Positions 34,932 to 46,979 of a stretch of 64,000 nucleotides of DNA are shown in pieces (the first letter of the stretch is position 1; every line of letters starts with the position of its first letter). Under the pieces are notes generated by a model. The model made no database searches. It was not told where the DNA came from and saw nothing but the letters and a program-made list of their open reading frames with translations. Source of the DNA: Osedax fenrisi (lineage: Eukaryota > Annelida > Polychaeta > Sabellida > Siboglinidae). The stretch is from assembly GCA_964019155.1 (NCBI GenBank), contig OZ025244.1:1155735-1219734 (forward strand), written 5' to 3'. The position numbers and the translations under genes were made by a program.

Positions 34932-36423
34932 CCTCTTCTAAGAAGAAGATATATTACAGGACAAATCGGTAGGGAGTGTGCCTGTTCCTGGAGCTTCGGC
35001 GTATAGTTTCCTAAGCTGCTTTTGTTCTATAATAGCTGTGTGTGAGAGGATGGTATTATTATCAGATGGTGGTGTTGGGTAATTAGATAAATGTAGTGTT
35101 TGAGTGGGGGTATTCTCTATGGTGGTGTAATTTTCTTGGGGTTAGTTGTAGGTGTTGATCGTATTTTATGTCTTGTACGTCATAGGATGTTTCCCGTATG
35201 GGTACACATTACATATGATTCTGGTTCGTTTCTTGACAATGGTAGCTGGGGATCATGTGAATTTTAAGGAGTCTCGAATTTGACAGATTTGAACGTTATG
35301 TACGATGTATGCAGTTTTCTTGCAAGTAATGTCATCTAGTTAATTTATGTCTGTTTGATGTGTTTGTAGTTTCGTGCGTTCTGATGTTTGGATTGATGTA
35401 AGAGTAGGTGTAGAGGGCTGGGGTCATCATATTTTGAGGGTTATTTCTCTAAGATAGTAGTGCTTTAGTTATCTTATTGATGTCTGTATTTTTTATAATG
35501 TTCTTTATGGTCTGAACGTGTCTTTCTATGAATTCATTTGATGCTAGGTAGTGAGGACTGGATGAAATGTGGGTGATGTCCTATTAGTGGAGGACATATA
35601 TGGTATGCTTCTGATGTTTGGTGGTAGTTTCCAATTGCTTATTGGATGTGTCTGGAATCTTTCGCATTGGTTGGAATACCATATTACATATAATATCATG
35701 ATGTCGCCTTACTTCTTTGGTGCATATGTTATGCTGGATACCTATGCTGTAGGCTTGTTTACCGATATGATGATTCCTTTGGACATCATACGCTATAGTT
35801 CTATATATACTTTAAAGTTGATTTCGACACATTTATTCGCATGTAACAAGGGTCGTACTTATTTGTCGAGGCTTATTTGAAGTGTTACGGGGAATATTCT
35901 GGTATCATTTTTGGCGGGTGGTTTTGATATAGGTGGGATTATGTCTGTGCATAATATTTTTATGAGGCTTCTGCAGATGTGTCTATTAGTCATATTATAG
36001 GGGGTTGTGGGGATTCGACTATAGTGAAGTTTATATCGTATAATATGCCATTATAATTATAACATATTATTGTTATGCCGTAGGTCGCAATAGGTTTATT
36101 TTCATATGCTAAGAGTATGTATGGATAGGGGTTAGTTAAGTAGGCTTTCTAATGTTATTGTATACCTTAAAGGATAGTACATTACTTTAAGACCCTTTGT
36201 CAACTTTAAATAATATATATGTTCTATTTTTAAAGGGTATGAATAGTTTAACATAATTTAATAAAAACCTTGTATCTTATGTCCTGGTCTGCTACATGTA
36301 AGTTTGATGTAATTTAGTGGACTCCTGTTTCTTATAGTTCTTATAGTAATGTCTGCTCCTACAGAAGGATTTGAAGTTATTCATCTTGTTACAAGCATTG
36401 CATCTGAGTCCGAGAGCTGCTTC
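34722..36423 (-). mobile_element. Ty3/gypsy remnant with 3' LTR, right-arm copy (longer)
   Basis: On the minus strand, order is: gag nucleocapsid knuckle (36423-36292); a post-protease stretch YGITIICYNYNG with a FTIVESPQPPI word (about 36090-35980); integrase tail HISSSPHYLASNEFIERHVQ followed by TIKN (35571-35449, then a stop); a C-terminal SPATIVKKR word; purine tract; and an LTR at 34931-34722. Reverse transcriptase and RNase H are missing, so an internal deletion precedes the duplication. The plus-strand frame at 35569-35880 is a shadow. It is a dead element of the Mag-like gypsy kind. Confidence 0.82.
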
Positions 36424-37495
36424 CTGTAATTTATTTCAACATAGTTTTTTTTGTAGTTTTAAACTATATAATTGAAACAAAATATTAATTAGTAAATAAT
36501 TTAAAGTGTTATATATTACTAACGTTAATCAGTACATGATACCGTGTTGAAACTCATCAAATAAACTGGATTGCAGGTATCCAATTCTATATAATTTAAA
36601 TATATTAATAAATATATATATACTTAATAGTTACTGATATTTTGAGTAACATATATGTATATATGAGTAATTTATATATATAAAAAATAGTTAGTAGATA
36701 ATTAAGTATGATAATAAATATTATATACGATTAAATAGTGATATAAAATGAACCAAATAAAACATGCATATTGGAGTATATAAATTACCGGCAAAGATCT
36801 AAAAATTATTTAGCTGTAGTAAGTTTGGTGGTGGTAGGTGCGATATGTATTTTTGAGACGGCCATTTTGTTGAATTCATATATGTAGAGATAAGGAAGCA
36901 TTTTCTCTTTTTTTTAAATGTTTCTAAAATACTATTTATTGATTTAAACTATTTTTTTTATTATATAAAAAAGAAAGAAAATCATATCTATTACATAAAA
37001 GTAACAAATATATATTTTACAAATAATAATTCTATTTTTGAATATGGGTTTTGTTATATTATTCATATATATGTTAATTATATATAGAAAAATAATTAGG
37101 TAGATAGCTTTGTACTTTTATCTAAACATTCATTTATATATGTAAACATAGCATATATTATTTCTAGTAAAATGCATTTGAAAAGTCAACAATAAATAAA
37201 TTGTAAAGTAATTACATTATGCATTCAGCTAATATAAAATCAATATTATAAAATAATAGTTAATAGTTTATAAGTTAAAGTTAATAATTAATAAGTTTTT
37301 TTATCTATATATAAATGTAATTTTTATAGAATTTATATATTAGATATAAAATATTATATAACAATATATTTTAAATATCATGCTATAAAATATGCTTTTT
37401 ATGTTATTTAAAAACTTATTTAATTGGTAATTTGTTCATAGTTACTAAATAACATATATGTTATATATGCTATATCATCAATTAATAGTACATAT

Positions 37496-39224
37496 TAGTG
37501 ATCTAAATTTTCAAATCTTTCAATTCAAGTTTCAAATCGAGTCACATCATTTTCAAACATTTATATAAATTATTATTTCAAATCTTAAATCTAATTTTCG
37601 AGTCAATTCGAGTCACACCTATTTAATTTTCAAAAATTTGTATGGATAAAATTCACTATTTATCATAGTATTGTAGCCACATTATTATACGTAATATGTA
37701 ATTTATATACTTATAAATTATATAAGTCATTATTTATATGTATATATATATACAATAAATGCTCCTTTTTTTTCGAGTTTATTCCAAATTATAGTACTAA
37801 TCGAACTTATTAAATATATTCCTATTATATATAATAGGAATATATTTAATAAGTTCGATTAGTACTATAATTTGGAATAAACTCGAAAAAAAAGGAGCAT
37901 TTATACGATCAGAGTGATAGATTATTAATATAGATGTAGGGAACTAAATTAGTGAACAAACGTATATTAATAGATAATAGATAAGGACAGGTAGCTAATT
38001 GCATATCCTAAATTATTATTATATAATACTCATGAATCGATTTTATATGATACATTGGATGGCATTTAGTGTATGATACACTCTCAATATATAACTCTAT
38101 GTAGAGAAATATGTACACTTATTAACTATTTTAGTGTTTGTATATTATATATGTGTGTATATATGCATGTATGTAGGTAGGTGTTTATTTAGTTAGATAG
38201 GTATGCAGGTAGGTATATGTGTAGATGGATAGATAGTCAGGCAAATATGTAGGCAAGTATACAGGTGGGGAGGTAGGCAGTCAGGTATGTAGGACCTACA
38301 TATATATATACATTGGGAAAGTAGATAGGTATGTATGTAGGTAGATAGGTGGGTAGTATAGTTAGGTAGGTTGTAGGGCAGGGAGGTATGTATGTAGGTA
38401 GATATATGGATGGGTGGGTAGATAGGAGGTAGGTAGGTGGGTGATAGGGTAGTTATATAGGCAAGTAGGTTGGTAGGTAGTCATGAAGGTAGAGAGATAT
38501 GGGTGGGTAGTTAGGTGGGTGGGTGGAAAGGTAGATAGATAGTTAGGTGGGTGGTAGGGTAGTGTATGCATATAGGTAAGTAGGTACTCAGGAAGATATT
38601 TAGGTATATGAGTGGGTGGGTAGGTAAGTAGGTTGGTGGTAGGGTATGCATATAGGCAAGTAGGTGGATGGGTAGGTAGTCAGGTAGATATATGTATGGG
38701 TGGGTAGTTAGGTGGGTGGATGGATAGGTAGATATGTGAGTAGGTAGATAGATAGGTAGGCGGGTTGTTGGGTAGGGTATGTATATGGGCATGTAGGTGG
38801 CTGGGTAGGTAGTCATGCATATACTTAGGTTGGTAAGTAGGTAGGTATATAGGTGGGTAAGTAGGTATTCATGTAGATATGTAGCTATAGTAGGTATGTA
38901 GGAAATCTGCAATGGAATTTGTTTATGTTTACTGTGCTCTCACATTATACTTTGTTTGTAGAAGTAAAGGGGATCAACTGTATATTAGATGATGGGAAGT
39001 TTTTACTATCAATAAATTCAATAATTTATGTGACAAACATTGTTTTATGATTTGAAAGTCTTCGAATACAGGAATTGGTAAAGATTTGATGTCTTCAAAC
39101 ATTTTTTTGGTGATTTGAATGTCTTCGAATACATGACATGGTAGAGATTTGATGTCTCCAAACATTTTTTTAATGATTTGAAAGTCTTCGAAGACAAGCA
39201 AAGATTTGAATTTTTAGATCACTA
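37496..39224. mobile_element. hAT element, right-arm copy
   Basis: Mirror of 18259-19950, with the target duplication GTACATAT intact on both sides (37488-37495, 39225-39232). The CTAC minisatellite (38150-38905) and 63-bp repeats (39020-39190) are present. The first residues of the repeat frame differ from the left arm by a small change near 39195. Confidence 0.9.
37757..37905. mobile_element. Near-perfect palindromic MITE inside the hAT
   Basis: From AAATGCTCCTTTTTTTTCGA to its reverse complement the sequence reads almost the same on both strands over about 145 bp, with a centre near 37830 (TATTATATATAATA). The outer flanks TA on both sides suggest Tc1/mariner-type insertion. The left-arm copy has lost part of one half. 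Confidence 0.8.
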
Positions 39225-39306
39225 GTACATATTACAATTTGTTCTGATATTAACTAATTTATCCATTGAGATCCTCTTAATTAATAAATATATATATATA
39301 TTTATA

Positions 39307-39543
39307 TACACAAAATTAATTTACCTTACTATGGCAAGCTTTTTCGGCACTTTATGAATCGCATTCTCAGATCATTTATATCTCTCATCACATTTAGTAG
39401 AGCACCAGACATGCATACTATATCGTCCATCGACTGCTGTATATAGTTCTTTATAGGCACCCACGATACGTCATTTATGAGATGACATTCAGAGAGGAAC
39501 ATATCTCGCCAGGTTCACTTTATTGCCCCAACAGTGTCCTGAA
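39307..39543 (-). pseudogene. Exon-like open stretch, right-arm copy
   Basis: Reverse copy of 17950-18166 with the same reading frame and stop. I see no differences in the stretch I compared. Confidence 0.4.
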
Positions 39544-39594
39544 TATAGAAATTAGAAAAATATAGATAAGTATAAATATAGATAACTATATTTA

Positions 39595-40480
39595 TTAATA
39601 TATATATAAGTTAAATTTGTTTTATAAATAAAATTACTTATTGGCGGAATAAGTCTTAATAGATTACTAAATAAGTCGTCAGAGATTACTTTAATAAATT
39701 AATATGAGTAATTAAGAATTAAGTAATATCACTACTCATTAGTAACCTCGTACCACTTGTAAAGTTAAGTGTTTTCATAATTCTACAATTATTATTCTAA
39801 TATTTATATTTAATCATTAATTATTGATGGAAAATATAATATATACAAATATGTATATAAATAATAAATCTAGATTAGAAATTAAAATAATTTAAGATAA
39901 CTATAATGTTAAATTCATAAATAATACTTTTAGAATAAACTAAATTTAATAAGACGTACTAGATTACATAGTCCGAAATGACCTCGTACAAGATTAATTT
40001 TAGATAAGTTTTTTTATAGATAAGTTAAATTGGTCTATAAATAAAATTACTTATTGACGAAATAAGTCAATAGATTACTCAAAAAGTCGTCAGAGATTAC
40101 TTTAATAAATTTATATGAGTAATTAATAATTAAATTATTATGGCACGAGGTAATTAGAATGTACGTAATTTAAAAGTACGACTTATTACTAAGTTATTAA
40201 ATAAGTTATTAGTACTCTCTTACGACTTGTAAAATTAAGTGTTTTCATAATTATAGAATTATTCTAATATTTATATTTAATTATTAATTACTGATGGAAA
40301 ATATAATATATATATATATATATAAATATCCCTCTATATATATGTATATAAATGATGACTATAGAGTCGAAATTAAAATAATCTAAGATAACTATAATAT
40401 TAAATTCATAAATAATACTTTTAGAATAAATTTAATAAGACGTACTAGATTATATAGTCCGAAATGATCTCGTACAAGAT
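39595..40480. repeat. Two tandem copies of a unit of about 440 bp, right arm only
   Basis: Words such as AAGTCGTCAGAGATTACTTT, AGTGTTTTCATAATT, GATGGAAAATATAATATAT and GACGTACTAGATTA occur twice in order, at 39640-39990 and 40075-40470. The left arm has one copy (17485-17880). The two units have diverged by many substitutions, so either the left arm lost one or the duplication is older than it looks. Confidence 0.75.
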
Positions 40481-41938
40481 TACTTTCTACCGTAATTAAT
40501 ACTAAACATGTTATTAAAATATAAGTTATAAATCATACTATAATTATGATGTATAAATATTAATTATTAAACAATATATGATTATACAGATAATAATATA
40601 CTAAACATAATAATATAATTTTAACACTAAATGAATACGATTTTATTAATTTTATAGTTAATATATTATCATATTTAAAATTATACTATAATAAATTATT
40701 ATAAAATAATTATCAACAATTATGTATACATTACTAAACAAGTAATATTATAGTAAATATATTATGTGTATTAATAATACTATTATATTATGAATTTTTA
40801 TTATATATAATGATTATCATTATGATAAGTAAATAAATATTAAGAATGTAAATTGAGCATTACTGTAATGATTACATCATTTATTTAATTAATATAAATT
40901 AATTTAATAAATGATTTATCTAGTTGACAATATTATAAATTTAACAATAATTTATGTTATACAATTATCAATAATCATTTTTATAATTATATTTCATATA
41001 ATATTATACACAACATTTAAAATATGTCTAGTGAGCATGTTTTAGATTTAGAGTTTAAAATCGCGTTATTGTATTTGTATGGTGTTTATTAGTTATGTGT
41101 ATTTGCACATAATATAATATATTATTAATATATTGATTAATTCAAATCTAATTTAATACTGTTACTCGAGTAATCAAAATAAAAAGTTTCCATATTTTAT
41201 TCACAATACTATTATTATAACTTTAATATTCACAATTATTTATTATAAATTAAATTATTGTATTAATAATTATTACGAAAAATAAATTTAATAATATAAA
41301 GCAGATTTAAAAACACATGTTATATTCAATTATTGAATATTTCAAATTGTATTTTTTAAATAATTTAAAATATATAGATAATATTAAAAATGTTGTATAT
41401 AATTAACTGTTAATTCAATTTACAATTTAATTTATAAATATATTATTTAAAAATATTATATTAATAAAAAACTAACATATAATTGTCTGTATAACTTGTT
41501 TAGATGAATATATTCAAATGAATTAAAATTATAGTTTATTTACATCAATGATTAAAATAACGCATGCGCATTGAATATTCTCATTATAATATGAAACTAG
41601 AGTATATGATTCATCATAAATAATGGATACCTAGTAGCGGATTATATGCAATCTTAATTGTAACCCCATTCGTGTTTATTATGCATGAATAAAATTGAAT
41701 ACCATTCCGGTATACTTTGCGTGGGTTTTTTTAGGTTGACAATTATTTTGTATATTTGTCATTAATGATTATTTTATAAAACCAAATATGGAACATTATA
41801 TTATATATATTAATTAAGTATAATATAAAATTTCAAATTGATACCTATTGTTAAAAAAAGGTATGCCCATTAGGTATATTTTTGATTGTCAGCCGTTCCC
41901 GTAAAGAATGACTATATATATATATATATATATATATA

Positions 41939-42329
41939 GGTTGTGGTTCATAACCGGCGCCAAAAATATATGACTAATAGTTTATTCGATATCGCAGCTC
42001 ACGCTTTCGGAGTTGAAACGTATATATATTGAGAGAGATACGTACTTTATATACACACACACACACACACATACACACACACAGTATGACACACACACAT
42101 TTATTCACGAGTTTTTTAACAAAGGAATTATGACTATAGTTATATATGGAATCAGAGGTTTATAGTTTACCTTAGGCTAGATATAGCAATAACGATCTAG
42201 GTCAAATACTATCTATATATTATGACACGTCTATATCTAGAGGCGGGAGTCTCAATTGCGAAAGCGCGCGCTCCGAAATTGAATAAAGTATTAATCATAG
42301 ATTTTTGGCGCCGGTTATGAATGTGTTCC
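41939..42329. mobile_element. 391-bp TIR MITE abutting the right arm
   Basis: TTCATAACCGGCGCCAAAAA, reached 8 bases inside each end, is an exact inverted repeat and continues to 21 bp. The interior has a (CA)n tract at 42050-42100 and a second inverted theme (CGCTTTCGGAGTTGAA / CGCGCGCTCCGAAATTGAA). It is flanked by (TA)n on both sides. No ORF. The superfamily is unknown. Confidence 0.8.
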
Positions 42330-42689
42330 ATATATATATATATATATATTCAATGAATAATATTGATCAATAATTATACTTATTTAAATAGTTTCATTTT
42401 AATATAAAATGCGTGTTAAAATGTATATTTTAATGAATAAACACAAGAATATAATAATCTATTGATAATTGATAATTAAAGTTAACTTATGCTATCATAA
42501 TACCAACTATATGATACATTTTCATAATTAAAATTTCATATTTTTATTTTGAAATAAAATTTACATTAGTTCGTATAGAGCCCGTTTTTATATCTAAGTA
42601 ATTTATCTAATAGATATATTATAATTATGCTAACATATTATTTAATAATAATTTATTATGATATAATAATTATAATAAATAAATTAAAT
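42330..42689. other. AT-rich spacer
   Basis: Nothing recognisable. The first codons of the open frame that begins at 42627 belong to this AT-rich DNA, not to the LINE. Confidence 0.5.
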
Positions 42690-43904
42690 TACTTTCAAAG
42701 TGCTTATAGAAAATCTTTCTCTACTGAGACTGCCCTCACACATGTCACTGACCTGATTCATAACTCGCTTGACTCTTCTCATTGCGTACAACTACTCCTG
42801 ATTGACCTTTCTAGTGCATTTGACATGCTCAACCATTCGATCCTAATTAACCGTATCATCGAACTTGGTATTGAAGGTTCCCCCCTTAAGTGGCTGATGT
42901 CGTTCATCACTGATCGAACTTCGTCTGTTAAAATCAATGACTTCATATCACCTCCCACCAATATTCTTAAAGGGGTCCCTCAGGGGTCAGTTCTTGGGCC
43001 ACTTCTCTTCTCTATATACTTACGTCCTATCTCTAATATTATTCGCAAATACCCTAATATCTATTACCACATATATGCTGATGACATTCAACTACTACTG
43101 AAACTGCCCATTGACTCTATGAACTCTAACTCTGAGCTGTCAGATTGTACTTCTGAGATCACTTACTGGTTACTAACTAATGACTTCTTAGTCAATACTT
43201 CCAAAACTGAACTTCTTAACATCTCGAAGGTACCTGTCACTTTCCCTACTCTGTCAATTGACGGTATAATTATTAAACCTTCTGAATCTGTGCGCAATCT
43301 TGGTGTTTTAATTGATAGTACTCTATCGTACGGTGCTCATATAAATGCAATCTCTAAATCCGCTAATCTCTATTTGAGAAAAATTCGTCACATTAGAAAC
43401 TATTGTTCGCCCAACATCACTAAGCGCCTTCTCAATGCCCTAGTATTATCTCGAATAGACTATTGCTGTTCTCTATTCTACGGAATTAAGAACTCTGAAG
43501 TTATTAAAATTGACCGAATTATTCGCTCATCCGTAAGATTAGTTCATAGGCTTAAGCGACGGGATCATGCTTTAACTGACACCCACCAATGCAATATGAA
43601 ATGGCTATCGTTTAGAAAACGGTGCCAATTTAGGCTTCTCTGCTTAACACATAAAACACTATTCCTAGGCAGACCTGCATACTTACGTGCATTGCTCACT
43701 CGTCGCAACATCCTCCCACATCTGCGCTCGTCTGATGCCACACTACTTGACTTACCTGTTACTCGTAACGTGATGCGTTCTCGCTCCTTTACAAGCATGG
43801 CTCCTACTACATGGAATCTGTTGCCTTACCGCCTAAGAAGATTGAAGTCGCCTCACGTATTTGCTAATAGTCTCAAAGACTATTTAAATTTAAAATTAAA
43901 GTAA
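42690..43904 (+). CDS. LINE reverse transcriptase, C-terminal part of ORF2 (intact frame)
   Basis: The open frame runs from 42627 to a TAA stop, but protein homology starts only at about 42690 (FQSAYRKSFSTETALTHVTD). RT motifs follow in order: LLLIDLSSAFDMLNH, KGVPQGSVLGPLLFSIYL, the catalytic YADD (IYADDIQLL), SKTELLNI and NLGVLIDSTLSY. A C-terminal thumb/CR1-type tail ends in SFTSMAPTTWNLLPYRLRRL. About 400 residues are kept of a protein normally near 900-1000; the endonuclease and N-terminal RT are missing. No stop or frameshift in over 1.2 kb suggests a recent insertion. There is no start of its own, so it is probably not expressed. Confidence 0.9.
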   Translation, partial: YFQSAYRKSFSTETALTHVTDLIHNSLDSSHCVQLLLIDLSSAFDMLNHSILINRIIELGIEGSPLKWLMSFITDRTSSVKINDFISPPTNILKGVPQGSVLGPLLFSIYLRPISNIIRKYPNIYYHIYADDIQLLLKLPIDSMNSNSELSDCTSEITYWLLTNDFLVNTSKTELLNISKVPVTFPTLSIDGIIIKPSESVRNLGVLIDSTLSYGAHINAISKSANLYLRKIRHIRNYCSPNITKRLLNALVLSRIDYCCSLFYGIKNSEVIKIDRIIRSSVRLVHRLKRRDHALTDTHQCNMKWLSFRKRCQFRLLCLTHKTLFLGRPAYLRALLTRRNILPHLRSSDATLLDLPVTRNVMRSRSFTSMAPTTWNLLPYRLRRLKSPHVFANSLKDYLNLKLK

Positions 43905-44083
43905 CCCTCTCCTTGATGTTGATCTGGTTCCATCTCTATTTTTATATATTATATTGCTACCTTATTTAATGTTATTGTTTCGTTTTGTTTGTTCGTTCAC
44001 AACACCAGTGAGGGTAATCTTCCTTTACCATATTTGGTGTATAAATAAACCATCCTATCCTATCCTATAATATAATTATAATT
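42690..44083 (+). mobile_element. 5'-truncated CR1/L2-like LINE
   Basis: It begins inside the reverse transcriptase and runs through the ORF stop to a 3' UTR ending in CCATCCTATCCTATCCTAT, a short tandem tail of the kind seen at the 3' ends of CR1/L2-group elements. Codon use and base composition are clearly different from the flanks. Truncation at the 5' side is the usual outcome of target-primed insertion. Confidence 0.85.
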
Positions 44084-44678
44084 TTAATAATTTTACATGA
44101 ACACATGTTGTGTTTTTTAAATTATTATCCGAAAAATTCTTATATAAACATAATATACAAATAAAATACATATTTATTTAATATAATGAAGATTTTATAT
44201 GATATAAATAATATATAGTTATTTTAAAATATAACTAACCATATATGATGTGTTTAATATTGATATCAAAAGCAAAATAGTTTAAATATATAAAAATGTA
44301 TGACATTTAGGAGCGCTGAAAATTAAAATTTGTCATGCGCGGTCATGCGCATTTCATTTTTGTTTATCACTAATATAGAACATATATCAGAAAATAATAA
44401 AGTTGGAGCGAAATCTTTAAAATTCAGATGTCCACAAAATAATTATTTTATGCATAACTTAATATTGGCAACAAAGTAGTTAGCTTATACATAATTTTTA
44501 TTTGGTAGACAATATTTTTATATATATTTTATTATTCATTACTTTGAAAAAATAATAGATATATTCAAAGAGTATATCATAATTAATTAGTATGTACATT
44601 TTCACCTTCATGGCTATCTTATAAAAAATGGTTACCAAATGATTATATTTTGCATTGTCCACCAACTGGTTATATTAC

Positions 44679-44723
<45 letters not shown>
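44084..44723. other. AT-rich DNA, no gene
   Basis: A small GGTCATGCGCATTTCATTTT word with a nearby repeat of ATGCGCGGTCATGCGC (about 44333) is the only compositional exception. A (TA)n tract at 44681-44722 precedes the Tigger-like MITE. Confidence 0.5.
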
Positions 44724-44724
<1 letters not shown>

Positions 44725-45418
44725 TGTAAAACCTCTCTATAAGAAACCTCTTTATAAGAAAAACCTCTTTATAAGAAAATTGTTCACACATTTGGTTGGA
44801 ATTCAACCTTTTCCACATTAAAAAACCTCTTTATAAGAAAATCTTATAAGAAAATATAATAAAAACCTCTTTATAAGAAACTTATTGTATACAAAATAAT
44901 TACATATAAAAAGAAGTATTGTATATTGATAACAATTATAGAAATATCTTATATAATAATTAATTTCTATAATTTGTATCTTTAAAATAATATTATATTA
45001 CATAAATAGCTAGAAATGAATTAAAATGAATTAATAATTGTTATTGTATATCATTAAATGTATTGCTCTGGGTATTGTTGATTCAATTTATTATATTATA
45101 CAATTAATTATTAAATAATAGATTATTATAATATTCATTATATTATATTCATCAATGATGATTCATAATTTATAATTTCTAATGTAAATCTAATAAAATG
45201 TCATTATGTATTAACATATCTAAGCGCAAACAATATAGTATACATTTAAAACAGTATACAAAATAAATATACTATATATATATATAACCTATAGATATGC
45301 ATTTTCAATTATAAATGAATTCTTAAAATCATTGGAAAAGTAAAAACCTCTTTATAAGAAAACCTGTCTATAAGAACAAAAGTACTGAAAAAAAATAGTT
45401 TCTTATAGAGAGGTTTTA

Positions 45419-45421
<3 letters not shown>
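44724..45421. mobile_element. Tigger/pogo-like MITE, about 700 bp
   Basis: The inverted ends CTGTAAAACCTCTCTATAAG and, reversed, CAGTAAAACCTCTCTATAAG lie between TA dinucleotides. The CAGTAAAACCTC word is a familiar pogo/Tigger-type end. AACCTCTTTATAAGAAA is repeated directly about five times at the left and twice at the right, probably transposase-binding sites. No ORF. It sits in the (TA)n that bounds copy B. Confidence 0.85.
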
Positions 45422-45480
<59 letters not shown>

Positions 45481-45612
45481 CTCTAAATAGCATGTATAGT
45501 AACAATGTTTTAATAATGATATTATATACAGATTCCGTTCAAGGATTGCCCAACGTTCTGATAATGGTATACTGGCTACAAATGAAACACACAATCATGT
45601 GATTTTGGTTTG

Positions 45613-45650
<38 letters not shown>

Positions 45651-46434
45651 TATTATTTTTTATTGATATAAATTCATTATTATATATAAGTATAGGCCTT
45701 AATGTCATTAATGTGTAAGTAATGTGTAATTATAGTTTAATATTTTTTCAATTAGAAAAACATATGTTATTAATTAAATTAAACAAATGCACTAAAATAT
45801 ATGTATTATAACATGCATATATATGTATATACTATATACTATACTACTACAGTAGCCTATATATTATAAGCTTTAAATATTTTTGATATGGAAAAAACGT
45901 TAATTAAAGTATTAAATATAATAATTATTGTTAAATCAATATACACATATATTATGTATATTTATTTAACAATATATTATTCTATAGAATAAAAAACAAT
46001 ATTTTAATAATTTGTATATAAATATAAAGTGTATTTATAAATATATAATATAAGTATAATAATAATGAAATTATATACAGATTAATCTGTCCGGAATTCC
46101 GTTCAAGATATTGCCCACGTTCTGATAATGGTTTACTGGTTACAAATGAAATTCCCCCCTCGTGATTTTGGTTTTTATTTATATAAGTTATATAATATAA
46201 CATACATTTGTATATACATTTATTTATATTATAATGATTATATACCGCCTATAGGCAGCCTATATAACTATAGTTATAGTATTTAAATATTTTACGGTTA
46301 GATGGTGAGTTCACAGACTTTATTCATAAATATATTTGATATTATATTGTACAATATACTATATATAGTATATTTTATATACTATAATAATGACATTTTA
46401 TTATTAACTTATATGTTAATGATATATACAAGGC

Positions 46435-46476
<42 letters not shown>

Positions 46477-46913
46477 ATATTATAAATATAATAATAATTA
46501 AATTTTCCATAGATAGCCTACTTTAAAGTTTGGTTACTGGTGAAGTTGCAGGCCCCTCTCGTAAATATGGTTTTTATTTATATATTTTATATGTATAATT
46601 ATACAACTTAAGTTATACTGTATAACATATTAATATTGCACATATTTATACATTAATATATAATAATTGAATATATACATTTAATTAAAATCATTAGTAA
46701 CATTTTGATATTTTATATATAATAATAATTTATTATAAACGGATTTATAATTATATTAACATATTACTGTACAATATATAATTTGCATTATTCTCAAATT
46801 AATAATTTAGTCAACGTGCTTTAATCGAATCTTACTTTATCGAGTAGTAAAATCGGTATATTACTATACTATATATTTTAAACTAATCATCTATAGATGA
46901 TATACATATATGA

Positions 46914-46956
<43 letters not shown>

Positions 46957-46979
46957 ATTTATCAACTTACAATATTAAT

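Larger units (their letters stand above)
31751..41915 (-). repeat. Right arm of the giant inverted repeat (10.17 kb)
   Basis: This is the reverse complement of 16061-24910 with extra material: about 779 bp in the gypsy remnant (35363-36141), a tandem duplication of about 440 bp (39595-40480), and a more complete palindrome (37757-37905). Outside the arm the two flanks are unrelated, so the arm boundaries are sharp and both lie in (TA)n. Confidence 0.95.

Noticed and set aside
35569..35880. 103-codon plus-strand open frame
   Set aside because: It is antisense to the gypsy pol remnant, whose minus-strand frames show clear integrase motifs at one end.
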